Positions 34,659 to 43,833 are shown, counted from the first letter of the stretch. The stretch: DNA of 64,000 bases from an uncultured Chlorobiota bacterium (GCA_900696645.1 CAADGV010000023.1:1-64000), one strand, 5' to 3'. The notes: a model not told the origin generated them from the letters alone. A program made the numbers and translations.

Positions 34659-37250
34659 CTACTTTGCAAAGATCATTTTCTTTACTGCTGCGAAGTTCTC
34701 TCCCTGCATTCGGTAGAAGTAGATTCCTGATGAAACCTGTTTGCCGTCATTGTCGCTTCCGTCCCAAACCACAGTGTGGTTGCCCTGGCCAATCACGTCG
34801 TTCACCAGTACTTTGATTTTCTGACCGAGGATGTTATAGACGGTCAAACGTACTGAACTTGCTTCAGGAACGGAAAAGCGGATTTCAGTGGTCGGATTGA
34901 ACGGGTTGGGGAAATTCTGCTCGAGAACATACTCGCTCGGCACCCCCCTGTCCCCTGGCGACACGGTTGGCGAGGAACCGCGTGCAACCCGTCGTGCGGC
35001 GTACAAATTGTACACGAGGGCTGCATTCCAGTTGATGCAGACTTCATTTGTTGACCAACTGTCGTTATCCGTGAAACGGCCCTCTATGGGCACGCTTCCC
35101 GTTCGGGGGTTGGAAGGGTCTCCCCAATACCCGAACACGGGGTATGGTTGCGCATTCGGGTACGAAATATCATTCGGGTCGGGCGATTGGTTCGGTCCGC
35201 CCGCAAGCGCGCCGGGGAAATGCCATGGATTTGCGTTCAAAGCCTTCATCCAGTGGTGAAAACCCTTCATGCGTTGATCGGTCACACCTGTCACGCCGCT
35301 GATATAGCATTGATTGAGATAGTTTCGTCCAAGCAAGTATTCGATATTCGCCAACCCCTGATCACGGTCGGCAGAGCGGGTTGTATCCAGCGTGTATGCC
35401 CGCCATGAAAACTGTCCGCTACGGTGCATTGCATTGCTATTGCAGCCCCAGTAATAATGTGTTGCAAACTGGAACGGATGCCCCTGCGCATCATTGCGGA
35501 CTCCGTTCGCCATCTCAAAAATGCGTTGCCTGATTGTATTTTTGGTGGATTGGTTTGCGCCGCTCGGAACACGCAAGTACAAACTTGCCGCGAACGCTTC
35601 ACTCTTGCTGTATGAACTGATCCAGCCGATCGGCTCGTAGAACTGTTGAAATGCATTCTCGTATTGCTGCTCTCCGGTAGCATACAACATGCCTGCAGCA
35701 GCCCACATCCTGTTGGTTTTGAGGAGGGATTGATCGCCTCCTTGGGCATACGGGTTGAGCATGTTACCGGTTCCCCATGGGCTTCCGTCATTGGTGAGGT
35801 TGGGATTTGCCACCATCCAGTTCCAGCCACGTGTTGCGGCTTCAAGACATCGATTCGCAAATACAAGGTCGAAAGGTCTGTACACACCTGCGGCGTAACC
35901 GAGAACAGCAACTGCCTTTGCAGTTGCCTGGGTCGTTGGGGGAACACCTTTAATGTACGGCGCAACCGTGTGGGGGAAGGTCTGACCATACGGGTACGAG
36001 TTTGTACCGTTGGCGGCGGTGGTGTTGCACCAGAACCCGCCCGCCGCTTCTTGCTGTGAGAGAAGCCACTCAATTCCCCAACGGGTTTCGTCGAGCAGGT
36101 CGGGAACTCCGTTGCCGCTTTCGGGGATGTTCAGATTGTCTTCGGTCGGGGCAAAATCAGACCACGTTTCGAGCAGCCAGAAAATGGATTGCGTCATGGT
36201 CGCATTATAGACTGTCAGGTCGCCCGCATCGTGCCAGCCTTTTACAATTCCTGTCGGAGCTTTGTCGGCATCCGTTGGCCGGAACCAGGGACCTTCTGCG
36301 TGTTGCTGGGTTATTGCAGTGAATGCGCGCTGATAGTAGAAGAACCGAAGAGCGGAGCGCGTTACCTCGTCGTAGATGTTTGGTCGGATATCAAACGGCC
36401 TGGATTCTTTGTTCCCCGCAACAATTTTGTATCGGCCCGGCGTCTGAAGGTTCGAAAAATCCCCCACCCACACAGGGGCTCCGTTTAGGACTCCCTGTCC
36501 GTCCGTGACAGTCCGGACGGGAGCGCCACCGGTAAACACCGTGGCATTGTCGCTGACTCGCCTGACGACAAATGATGTGAACTCTGTTGGGGTTGAGAAT
36601 TGTTTTTTCGCGGAAGGGAAGAAGCCGAGTTGGGTCGCTCCGATGAAGTTCATGTCAACAACGCGTACACCCGACCCGGCATAGAGTCGTACGTTCGTTA
36701 TTTTGAAGTCGTCAATCCAGAGATTCTTGCTTCTCCCGCCCGCATAGATTTCAATTCCTTTCAATGGAATGTTTCTCAGGTTGGCAGGAATGGGCACGTC
36801 AATCAGGAACCACGTGTCTGCCTGCGCTATTGGCGCCGAATGGACCCTTCCGAGGCGTGAATCGAAGTTATCAAAAAATTCAAATGTACAGTTATCGGGT
36901 TCAGCAGTGGAAGACCTCACCCACACCTGAAGCCTGCTTGATGACTGCGCCCAGAAAACAGATGTATCCGGTCCTGACCATGAAGGATCGTTTGCTATCC
37001 CGTGCCAGAATGCATGAAATCCGCCATGATTCCCGAATGCAAACCTGTGGCTCGCTGTTCCGTTTCTCTTGATGTTCGTATCACTTCCGCTGAAGGTGCT
37101 GGCCCATGGATGGAACCGGACTTTTGGGTTCAGAGCATCGTCGAACAAGATAAGATCGGTGATTATGCCACCGCTTGGTTCCTGCGCAGAAAGTTGCGGT
37201 ACACAAAGAACACAGAACAACCACAGAAGAAAAACCTGAAAAGTTCTCAT
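34659..37250 (-). CDS. Secreted glycoside hydrolase family 9 enzyme with T9SS sorting domain
   Basis: 863 residues with a signal peptide (VFLLWLFCVLCVPQLSAQ) and GGAGGGTAGGAA before the ATG. Order: carbohydrate-binding-like beta domain (~25-190), CelD_N Ig-like domain (~205-300, FIGATQLGFFPSAKKQF), GH9 barrel (~310-760) and T9SS sorting domain (~775-863, NFPNPFNPTTEIRF). The catalytic Asp pair is D341/D344 in KGWHDAGDLTVY, and the general-acid Glu lies in FTDNDSWSTNEV. It is the paralogue of the neighbouring lipoprotein GH9. Different targeting signals place one outside the cell and one at a membrane, as in stepwise beta-glucan breakdown. Its position beside a polysaccharide-export locus also permits a role in trimming the cell's own polymer. 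Confidence 0.92.
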   Translation of the reverse strand: MRTFQVFLLWLFCVLCVPQLSAQEPSGGIITDLILFDDALNPKVRFHPWASTFSGSDTNIKRNGTASHRFAFGNHGGFHAFWHGIANDPSWSGPDTSVFWAQSSSRLQVWVRSSTAEPDNCTFEFFDNFDSRLGRVHSAPIAQADTWFLIDVPIPANLRNIPLKGIEIYAGGRSKNLWIDDFKITNVRLYAGSGVRVVDMNFIGATQLGFFPSAKKQFSTPTEFTSFVVRRVSDNATVFTGGAPVRTVTDGQGVLNGAPVWVGDFSNLQTPGRYKIVAGNKESRPFDIRPNIYDEVTRSALRFFYYQRAFTAITQQHAEGPWFRPTDADKAPTGIVKGWHDAGDLTVYNATMTQSIFWLLETWSDFAPTEDNLNIPESGNGVPDLLDETRWGIEWLLSQQEAAGGFWCNTTAANGTNSYPYGQTFPHTVAPYIKGVPPTTQATAKAVAVLGYAAGVYRPFDLVFANRCLEAATRGWNWMVANPNLTNDGSPWGTGNMLNPYAQGGDQSLLKTNRMWAAAGMLYATGEQQYENAFQQFYEPIGWISSYSKSEAFAASLYLRVPSGANQSTKNTIRQRIFEMANGVRNDAQGHPFQFATHYYWGCNSNAMHRSGQFSWRAYTLDTTRSADRDQGLANIEYLLGRNYLNQCYISGVTGVTDQRMKGFHHWMKALNANPWHFPGALAGGPNQSPDPNDISYPNAQPYPVFGYWGDPSNPRTGSVPIEGRFTDNDSWSTNEVCINWNAALVYNLYAARRVARGSSPTVSPGDRGVPSEYVLEQNFPNPFNPTTEIRFSVPEASSVRLTVYNILGQKIKVLVNDVIGQGNHTVVWDGSDNDGKQVSSGIYFYRMQGENFAAVKKMIFAK

Positions 37251-37302
37251 TTCCTACCCTCCTCACGTTGCTTTTGTTTAACAAGTGCACAAGTGGCTCT
37301 TG

Positions 37303-37330
37303 AATATAACGAATAGAACAGGAAAATCAA
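37303..37330 (-). promoter_or_regulatory. Promoter-like pair TTGATT-16-TATATT (minus strand)
   Basis: On the minus strand TTGATT (37330-37325) and TATATT (37308-37303) are 16 nt apart, 52 nt upstream of the T9SS-sorted GH9 gene. Confidence 0.55.
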
Positions 37331-37415
37331 GAATCAAGACGAGTAATTTTTGTTAATTATCGCCGATTCAAGATGATACTTGTACTAAAAACAAAATCTA
37401 TGTAAATTTTTGCGA

Positions 37416-38558
37416 CTACTTGTTGTCTGGAGGATTAGCGTTGCTCAAAAGGTAGCCGGCAAGTACTTCGCTAATTATTTCATGGCCTTCTTTGGTCGGG
37501 TGACCATCAACGGGGAAGAAGAGTTGAGCTTTGGCTGAGTTTGAGCGCAACGCAGGGAGCACATCAACCATCTCAATTCCCTCAGCACTGCAAAACTCAG
37601 CGAGAAGTTTTTGGGGCTTGTCGAGGTCGTAGAGATCGGGATTCAGCTTCAGAGCATTGATGTATTCATCCCACGATTTTGTGTACACTTGATAGATTGC
37701 AGGGAGTACCACAACTACAAGGCGCTTGTTGTGGCCTCGTACATATTGGGACAAGTCCCGCAGGATGGAACTCGTTATTGACCAGCCCTGCACCATCCGG
37801 GGCGAGTATTCCTTTGCACAAAACTCCGGCGGAAGATTAAACGGTCGGAGGCCTGCTTTCGACAGCATGTTCGACATTCTGTCTCTGAGGAAGACGTACA
37901 GATGCGAGCGGCTTGCCAAATGCGCCCGTACAGTGGTAGTTAGTGGGCGGATTATCCCCCGCTCGTTTTCCCGATCGCTTGCCTTGACTGAGACAAGGTT
38001 TCCGTTGGAAGCCGTAAGCAAGGGTTTGCCTTCCGAATCGAACAAATCCATCGATTCCACAAAGTCATTTCCAACGAAAAAGCCCATTACCACTATGTCC
38101 GGGTCGAAAGCCATTCCATACTTTTGGAGCATTCTGAATGACTGAAGCGGGCTGTACGATGGAACCGCACAGTTAATGAGTTCAACTGGCCTTTCGTATG
38201 CAGAGCTCAGGCGGCTTTCGACACGCTTGAAATAGGTCTCGTCAAGTGTTACGCCGTTGGCGAAACTGAACGAGTCTCCCAGCCCTACTATTCGGACACC
38301 GTTTTCCTGTTTCGGGCCGATTTCGTTGTCTCGCAAGCCAATGCTGTTGGTGGATATCGGTGTTTCGAACTCATAAGTCGTATATGTGCCCTTGTAGTGA
38401 GGTTGCAGTTTAAAGACTAGAAAGTCGTCGGACGTGAACATTGCGGGGGTATTCTGCAGGCGTTGGGGGGCAACCATTCGTACCATAGCTTCGCCGAGGA
38501 GCAGACTTGCCACGGTACTCAACAGCAATAACAGAATAGTCGAAAGAAGTTTTCTCAT
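37416..38558 (-). CDS. Membrane-anchored SGNH/GDSL hydrolase
   Basis: 380 residues with an N-terminal anchor helix (LLSTILLLLLSTVASLLLGEAMV). SGNH blocks are IVGLGDSFSFANG (Ser), NCAVPSYSPLQSF (Gly), GFFVGNDFVES (Asn) and PVDGHPTKEGHEI (Asp/His). It resembles the SGNH protein at 30662-31858 in anchor, block spacing and the NSIGLRD segment after the N-terminal extension, so both belong to one subfamily. It probably adds or removes acyl groups on an exported glycan. It is the last gene of the minus-strand export operon starting at 41319, 57 nt after the glycosyltransferase gene. Confidence 0.87.
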   Translation of the reverse strand: MRKLLSTILLLLLSTVASLLLGEAMVRMVAPQRLQNTPAMFTSDDFLVFKLQPHYKGTYTTYEFETPISTNSIGLRDNEIGPKQENGVRIVGLGDSFSFANGVTLDETYFKRVESRLSSAYERPVELINCAVPSYSPLQSFRMLQKYGMAFDPDIVVMGFFVGNDFVESMDLFDSEGKPLLTASNGNLVSVKASDRENERGIIRPLTTTVRAHLASRSHLYVFLRDRMSNMLSKAGLRPFNLPPEFCAKEYSPRMVQGWSITSSILRDLSQYVRGHNKRLVVVVLPAIYQVYTKSWDEYINALKLNPDLYDLDKPQKLLAEFCSAEGIEMVDVLPALRSNSAKAQLFFPVDGHPTKEGHEIISEVLAGYLLSNANPPDNK

Positions 38559-38615
38559 ACTTTTCCCCCAAGGAATGGAGTTGATTACTGCAGAGATGAA
38601 GCAACGTGTGGTACA

Positions 38616-39566
38616 CTACGCATCTGTTTCCCGCTTCAATTTGGATTGGATCCGTTTGGATGTATGTTTGAGAAACAGCGATACTTGCTCAATTCGTGCA
38701 TTGCGTATTTGCTTTTTGTAAACACCGCGCATCGGCGTGACTGTTTTGGGTAGAAAGTGCCGGGCAATATGCGCGTATGTAGTATCGGCATATTTTACAT
38801 ATTCCTCAGTCAGCAATCCATGGTGGAAGTAAGAAAAGTCCATTCTGTCCTTTTGCCACCACAAATGGCTCCACAAGTGAAAGCTGTAGATTCCCTCAAA
38901 ATCGTCATCCAACTGTTCGAAGAGTTCCCGGATTCCCTGCTTCGTCCAGCGGTGCTTGAAGAACGATCTCTCAGGCTCGACCCGTATCAAATTGGTGAAC
39001 TGTTGGCTGAGCTTGAACGGAAGCAAAGTCGAGTGTGCCGACCAGGACCCGTCAAACATCTCCTTCATGTTTGCGAGCCACTCTTTGCCGAATTCGGAAT
39101 TTGGCGCCGACATAATCCATGCGTTACATAACGAGCCATGATAGTTGCCGTCGATTACCTGCCCTAACTCTTCACCCAAAATAAACTGCTCATTGTAAAA
39201 CTCTTCGGGAAGTTCATTCACGAAGAGAGTGTCGATATCAGCATACACTCCGCCTCTCTCGAGAAGCTTTTCGAGTCGGATGAAATCGGCATGATGTGCA
39301 TAGCTGTATTTGATTCCGATGTCGGAATGGTAAGGAAATTCGGCAACGAATCGGTTGAGTTCAACTCGCTCCAAGGTCAAGTGGGGTTTTATCAGATCCC
39401 ACCAGGGCCCGTAGGGTTCGTGGAGGTAGTAGAAATACACCTTGTCCGGCTTGTTTACTTCGATACAGGAAGCCAGGCATAGATAGTACATTAAATGAAA
39501 CGGCTCTGTCTGCGGTCGAAGCCCGAACACAAAGTGAAAGCTCTTGGGGATAAGCTTCATTTTCAT
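38616..39566 (-). CDS. DXD-motif capsular glycosyltransferase (GT32-like)
   Basis: 316 residues from this ATG; a TTG seven codons upstream (39587) or an ATG two codons downstream are alternatives, none with a strong Shine-Dalgarno sequence. LIPKSFHFVFG opens the fold, and LERGGVYADIDTLFVNEL carries the DXD motif that binds the nucleotide-sugar metal. This matches the Gly_transf_sug/GT32 family of sugar transferases that act in capsule and lipid-oligosaccharide synthesis. IMSAPNSEFGKEWLANM is also family-like. No membrane segment is visible, so it acts on the cytoplasmic face. It sits between an outer-membrane protein and an SGNH hydrolase gene in the export operon. Confidence 0.85.
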   Translation of the reverse strand: MKMKLIPKSFHFVFGLRPQTEPFHLMYYLCLASCIEVNKPDKVYFYYLHEPYGPWWDLIKPHLTLERVELNRFVAEFPYHSDIGIKYSYAHHADFIRLEKLLERGGVYADIDTLFVNELPEEFYNEQFILGEELGQVIDGNYHGSLCNAWIMSAPNSEFGKEWLANMKEMFDGSWSAHSTLLPFKLSQQFTNLIRVEPERSFFKHRWTKQGIRELFEQLDDDFEGIYSFHLWSHLWWQKDRMDFSYFHHGLLTEEYVKYADTTYAHIARHFLPKTVTPMRGVYKKQIRNARIEQVSLFLKHTSKRIQSKLKRETDA

Positions 39567-39664
39567 CACCACCACTGAATATGTCAAGGAGCATATGAAA
39601 CAACAAGAGTAACAACAGCAGTATTCTCACCATGGTTCCGGAACGAACCCCGGCTGAAACACAT

Positions 39665-40627
39665 CTACCACATGAACGACAGGGTAGTTATATGTGAAGG
39701 CTGGTTGAACTTGCGTGCGTACTGATAGGCGTAATCAAGAGAGAAACTGCCATACCCGATCCCAAGCCCGAACCGCGCAGAAACATCGAGGTCTCTGGCA
39801 AGAAACCCTCCGCGAATGGCGCCGCGGAAACGCTCACTTGACCAAAACGGGTAGTATTCAATTCCCAACTTGTAGAGGAGGTTTCTTTCTCCGAGAATCT
39901 TTTCATTCTGGACAGCAACAACGATTCTTTTCGTCCTATTTGAAAACGGAAAGTCCAAAGCAATGCTCAACCCAAGAACTCGTGCAATCCGCGACGTAAA
40001 CAAGTCTGTAGGCAATATGGACGTGGTAATCTTATAGTCTGTACCAATGCCGGTCAAATAGAAACCGTACCGGATGTACTTCTCGGGCGCATAAGCAAAA
40101 CCTATATCGCCAACAAATGCCCACACGGATGTCGGCCCTGTTGTTGCTGTTAGGGCTTGTAGGTTGATGCCGAGCGAAAACGAGCTTCCCAAACGTCGAC
40201 CGTATGACAGCCCTGTACGCAATTCAAAACCGAGGTCACGAATATCCCCCTTGGTGTAGAAGTCAGTCCCGCCGTAGTGCAGCACATCCAACCCGAAAGC
40301 GATGGCATCGACCGGTGTAGCCTTGTACACCACGCCGATGTGTTCATACGTTACGCCTTGTTTTATCCGTTGCGAGCTGAAATCAATGGTAGATTGTTGA
40401 AGAAAACCAAGGACTCCGGGGTTGCTTCCGAAACCCGGTGCAAGATCAATAATTGCCGCCCCTGCGTCGGCCATTCCAATTGTGCGTGCTGTGCCGGTGA
40501 GAAAAGGGAATTGCGGCCCGACTTTTTCGCCGAGGATCTGCGACAATGCCTGGGGAGCGAGACTACAGAAAACGGCAATAAGCCGAAACAGAAATGAGAG
40601 TCGGACTGTTCTGGATATGAGATTCAT
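39665..40627 (-). CDS. Outer-membrane beta-barrel protein (PorV/PorQ-like)
   Basis: 320 residues with a signal peptide (LSFLFRLIAVFCSLAPQALSQ). PQFPFLTGTARTIGMADAGAA followed by NPG resembles the N-terminal plug of PorV/FadL-type barrels. Alternating hydrophobic strands and a terminal aromatic (LSFMW) complete an outer-membrane barrel. PorV-like proteins can shuttle T9SS substrates, but many paralogues exist whose role is unknown. Linkage with a Wza-like gene instead suggests polysaccharide export. An in-frame TTG at 40648 overlaps the upstream stop (TTGA) and is an alternative start giving 327 residues. Confidence 0.75.
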   Translation of the reverse strand: MNLISRTVRLSFLFRLIAVFCSLAPQALSQILGEKVGPQFPFLTGTARTIGMADAGAAIIDLAPGFGSNPGVLGFLQQSTIDFSSQRIKQGVTYEHIGVVYKATPVDAIAFGLDVLHYGGTDFYTKGDIRDLGFELRTGLSYGRRLGSSFSLGINLQALTATTGPTSVWAFVGDIGFAYAPEKYIRYGFYLTGIGTDYKITTSILPTDLFTSRIARVLGLSIALDFPFSNRTKRIVVAVQNEKILGERNLLYKLGIEYYPFWSSERFRGAIRGGFLARDLDVSARFGLGIGYGSFSLDYAYQYARKFNQPSHITTLSFMW

Positions 40628-40644
40628 ATTGGTGATCGCGCCTG

Positions 40645-41319
40645 TCAACGTCCGAAATCAGTGAGTCTGAACAATGTCAAGAGGAAGGCGACATCACGCA
40701 AGAATTCTCCGAACTCTTTGACAACATTTTCCTGGCGGGGAACGAATACCATATCTCCCGGACGGATTTTGGGTATGTTATCGATATTCGACGTTTCCAG
40801 ATATGATTCCAAATCTACTTCGGTTGCGGGCTGAAGCCTGTCTTTGTGAAAAATCCTGATGCCCGTCAGGCGGGCGTCTGACGAGTATCCACCTGCCATG
40901 GAAAGGAGTTCAAGCAGATTGATTTCGCTGGAAACCGGGTAGTTACCAGGGGCTCCCACTGAACCAAGAATGGTAACACGCTGACCGATGGATGACAATA
41001 CCGAAACTGTTATGTTGATTTCGCCCTGAATGTAAACGGCCAACCTGTCCTTCAGGCTTGCAACCAGTTCATCTTTTGTTAATCCGCCGGCAATAATATC
41101 ACCCAACAAAGGCATAGTAATAGTGCCATTGTCTCTTACGGTTTGGGTCGTTGTGAATTCATTGTATCCCCAAACGGTAATCAGCAGTTGGTCACCTTTG
41201 CTGATGGTATATTCGGGAGCTTGGGTTCGGGGTTGTCCGTATGCTGCCGGAACCACAAGTACGGCAAGCACGAACAAAACAGAAAATCTCTTGGCAACCG
41301 ACCACATGTAGTATTTCAT
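40645..41319 (-). CDS. Wza-like polysaccharide export protein
   Basis: 224 residues with a signal peptide (FSVLFVLAVLVVPAAYG) and GGAG 6 nt upstream of the ATG. The Poly_export domain (YTISKGDQLLITVWGYNEF ... DNGTITMPLLGDI) is followed by an SLBB domain (VTILGSVGAPGNYPVSSEINLLE). The C-terminal hydrophobic segment (FLRDVAFLLTLFRLTDF) may cross the outer membrane. Proteins of this kind form the periplasm-spanning exit channel for capsule or exopolysaccharide and work with the Wzz/GumC protein encoded divergently at 41713. It is first in the minus-strand operon. Confidence 0.92.
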   Translation of the reverse strand: MKYYMWSVAKRFSVLFVLAVLVVPAAYGQPRTQAPEYTISKGDQLLITVWGYNEFTTTQTVRDNGTITMPLLGDIIAGGLTKDELVASLKDRLAVYIQGEINITVSVLSSIGQRVTILGSVGAPGNYPVSSEINLLELLSMAGGYSSDARLTGIRIFHKDRLQPATEVDLESYLETSNIDNIPKIRPGDMVFVPRQENVVKEFGEFLRDVAFLLTLFRLTDFGR

Positions 41320-41373
41320 TCACCGACTCCGTGATGAGTAACAGCAGGCAATTTGATTCGAAATATTCGACCC

Positions 41374-41402
41374 AATATATGAAACCGAGCACGTATATCC
41401 AA
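41374..41402 (-). promoter_or_regulatory. Promoter-like pair TTGGAT-17-TATATT (minus strand)
   Basis: On the minus strand TTGGAT (41402-41397) and TATATT (41379-41374, then GGG) are 17 nt apart, 54 nt upstream of the Wza-like gene. Confidence 0.6.
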
Positions 41403-41645
41403 TACAAAGAATGAATAAAGTGACTGTGAGCAAATTGAACGTCTCCTGAAATGGAGCACCAATAGTGTCCGGAACTGACACCAACAGGAATTTGCTCGCG
41501 GGGTGACATGCGCCACGATTACAGAATACCACATTCGGCATCTTCTGAAGCGCTTACTGTAACAAATTTACACACGCACTGCCAATGAATAAGGCTGTTG
41601 CTTCAAGACGGAGCCGGAATAACGGTATTTGGCTTGGCACGACGG

Positions 41646-41674
41646 TTGATTCCCCCTAAATGATTCATTATCTT
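41646..41674 (+). promoter_or_regulatory. Promoter-like pair TTGATT-17-TATCTT
   Basis: TTGATT (41646-41651) and TATCTT (41669-41674, extended TATCTTTTG) end 38 nt before the Wzz-like gene. It is likely the main promoter of the exopolysaccharide operon. Confidence 0.6.
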
Positions 41675-41712
41675 TTGTCATTCAGAACACTTACAACACA
41701 AACGAGGGTAGT

Positions 41713-43044
41713 ATGGAAAGGCACGTGAGCATTCCAGCAATTCTGGATGTTATCAGAAGAAGGAAGATGTTCTTCATAATTCCCTTTGGGGTAATTCTTC
41801 TGTTCAGTGTTGCCGCAGCGTTCTTGATGCCGAAACGCTATGAATCGTACACGACCATCTTGCTTGAACGATCCCAGGCAAAAGACCCGTTAATGGACTA
41901 CTGGACGAAAGCAAGTATGGTGTGGAATTGGGACAATCAGTTGACCAAACTGAATGAGATACTCTTGAGCCGGACGAGTATTGAAAGCCTTCTTGATAGT
42001 CTCGGCAAGAAACAGGAGGGAAAGAGCAACGAGGCCTGGGATGCAACGATTGAGAGTACCCGGCGACAGATCGGAACGTCTCTCACAGGAACGGACGGCT
42101 TCAGGATTTCCTTTGCGGACGAAGATCCTGAAGTGACGAAACGGGCAGCAGAAGCGCTCTGCAATATCTACATACAAGCAACACTTCGCTCTGATCGGCA
42201 ACAAGCTGAAGAGACCGTGAAATTCCTTGAGGGGAAAGTCGAAGAACTCCGCGGTGATTTTGAAAGACAACAGCAGGAATATCTTGGAGCACGGCAACGG
42301 AACTTGTCCGCTCAGCCGCAGGAAGAAGCAGCGCTTCGACCGCAGTTGGTGAGAATTACAGACGATTTAACCGGCGTCGAGAGGACGTTGGAACAACAGT
42401 CGAGAGCGTTGAATCAGATACGACATTTCAGGGAAAACCTTGAAAACCCTGCTGTTGTCAGTCAGATCGCGGCGCTCGATCCAAAGGGCGCCATGCTGTA
42501 CGTCGATACGCTCAAATCTGTTTCGGTACGATACAATCAGCTTCTGATGCGATATACGTCTGTGTATCCTCAAGTCATATCGACACGCAACGAGCTCGCA
42601 GAACTCCTTCAGAAGGCAGGCGAAGCATTGGAAGAGGAAATTCAAAACAGCAAATCAAAGAGGGCGAGCCTGCAGAATTCGCGTGACGAGATGATTCGCG
42701 GTATTTCAACGTCAATCAACTCAGGTTCGGTAACGGCTGAACGCGGATCGGAGTTCTTGCGCGTGAAAGAGAGTTATGAAATTGCGAAAAAATCCCTCGA
42801 CCAGGCAAGGGTGAAAAAGGAACTTGCGGATCGCGGCGCCAGCAGGTATGTTATTCTCGACCCGGCAAAGGTTCCTTCCACCCCAAGCAAGCCGAAAAAG
42901 GGAATGCTCATCGGAGGCGGTGCAGCACTCGGCTTCATTATCGGCTTTGCGGCGATGTTTGTTGTCGAGTTTTACGATCCGACGATTCGACGACGGCAGG
43001 ACATTGAAGTGTTCAATCGTCCGATTATCGGCTATATTCCATAA
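41713..43044 (+). CDS. Wzz/GumC-type polysaccharide co-polymerase
   Basis: 443 residues with a membrane helix at each end (~20-38, IPFGVILLFSVAAAFLMP; ~405-425, LIGGGAALGFIIGFAAMFVVEF) and a long periplasmic part between. That part contains the N-terminal Wzz domain (PKRYESYTTILLERS) and coiled coils (~160-240, ~295-330). The C-terminal FYDPTIRRRQDIE just after helix 2 is the usual site where the cytoplasmic tyrosine kinase docks. Such proteins govern polymer chain length and bridge to the Wza channel. The kinase-like ATPase is a separate protein encoded next. Confidence 0.92.
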   Translation: MERHVSIPAILDVIRRRKMFFIIPFGVILLFSVAAAFLMPKRYESYTTILLERSQAKDPLMDYWTKASMVWNWDNQLTKLNEILLSRTSIESLLDSLGKKQEGKSNEAWDATIESTRRQIGTSLTGTDGFRISFADEDPEVTKRAAEALCNIYIQATLRSDRQQAEETVKFLEGKVEELRGDFERQQQEYLGARQRNLSAQPQEEAALRPQLVRITDDLTGVERTLEQQSRALNQIRHFRENLENPAVVSQIAALDPKGAMLYVDTLKSVSVRYNQLLMRYTSVYPQVISTRNELAELLQKAGEALEEEIQNSKSKRASLQNSRDEMIRGISTSINSGSVTAERGSEFLRVKESYEIAKKSLDQARVKKELADRGASRYVILDPAKVPSTPSKPKKGMLIGGGAALGFIIGFAAMFVVEFYDPTIRRRQDIEVFNRPIIGYIP

Positions 43045-43095
43045 GCCAGCAGAGACCTGCACTCATAAACTATTTGCGTGTAAACCCATTACGAT

Positions 43096-43833
43096 ATGAC
43101 ACCTGATCTTAACGATGGAATAATCGAGCCGGAGTACGAGAACGAAGGCCAGGGCCCCCGTTCAGGGCAACCTCTTGTTCGAAAGGGCAGACTTATTCTG
43201 TACAACAGGCCGCCAAACCCAATGTTGGATGAGACGGTAGTTTCAGTTGAACGGTACAATTGCTTCGGTTCGAATCTGCATCCGAACCGGAGCGAGGGGT
43301 CGCCGCTCGTTGCCGGCATCACAAGTGCAAATGCCGGAGAAGGGAAGACCGTTGTGGCGGCAAATCTTGCGACGTTCTTTGCCCTCGATTCACTCGATGA
43401 TACGGTTCTCGTCGATCTGAACTTTAACAATCCGCGCATACACAACATTTTCGGCGTAAGTGTTCTGCCGGGTATTCGCGATTCGTTACGCACCGATACC
43501 ATCACACTTTCACGGACTGCCATCAAGGGACTATGGGTTCTTCCGGTCGGAGAACTGAAGGGGAGTCAGATGGGTTTCGATATCGTTCTCGGACTGCGCG
43601 AAGTAATTTCCACTCTCAGAGAACACTTCCGGTTTATCATCCTTGATTTGCCGTGTGCGAACGACCCTGCATTTCCGGGCCTGATCGGTAGTCACATCGA
43701 CGGGTTTGTGGTAGTTGTTGCCGCAGGGAAAACAAAGAAGACCGATGTTTCGCAGCTCGTAACATTCATCAACGAAAACAAGATCATCGGCTTTGTTATG
43801 AACAGGGTTTCGCAGGGAATGGCAAAACTGTGA
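43096..43833 (+). CDS. BY-kinase-like/ParA-type ATPase, no tyrosine-rich tail
   Basis: 245 residues. Walker A is SANAGEGKTVVAANLATFF. The position of the Walker A' motif reads VLVDLNFNNPRIHNIFGV; BY-kinases normally have (D)xDxRxP here, so the usual Arg is replaced. Walker B is FIILDLPCANDPAF. The C-terminus stops at NRVSQGMAKL and has no tyrosine cluster, the autophosphorylation tail of CpsD/Wzc. It therefore looks like the ATPase partner of the Wzz-like protein rather than a complete tyrosine kinase. It lies in the cytoplasm at the membrane. The stop overlaps the next start (GTGA). Confidence 0.85.
   Translation: MTPDLNDGIIEPEYENEGQGPRSGQPLVRKGRLILYNRPPNPMLDETVVSVERYNCFGSNLHPNRSEGSPLVAGITSANAGEGKTVVAANLATFFALDSLDDTVLVDLNFNNPRIHNIFGVSVLPGIRDSLRTDTITLSRTAIKGLWVLPVGELKGSQMGFDIVLGLREVISTLREHFRFIILDLPCANDPAFPGLIGSHIDGFVVVVAAGKTKKTDVSQLVTFINENKIIGFVMNRVSQGMAKL

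Larger units (their letters stand above)
41320..41712. other. Divergent control region of the polysaccharide loci
   Basis: 393 nt without a credible gene; the small frames lack starts with ribosome sites. It holds one minus-strand and one plus-strand promoter candidate (separate entries), 240 nt apart. The central part (41420-41600) shows no clear hairpin terminator. Space between the promoters would suit a shared regulator site, but I see no convincing palindrome. Confidence 0.6.

Noticed and set aside
37331-37415. AT-rich stretch considered as an attachment site or replication origin
   Set aside because: No repeats, DnaA boxes or integrase gene nearby; it is simply the gap upstream of a promoter.
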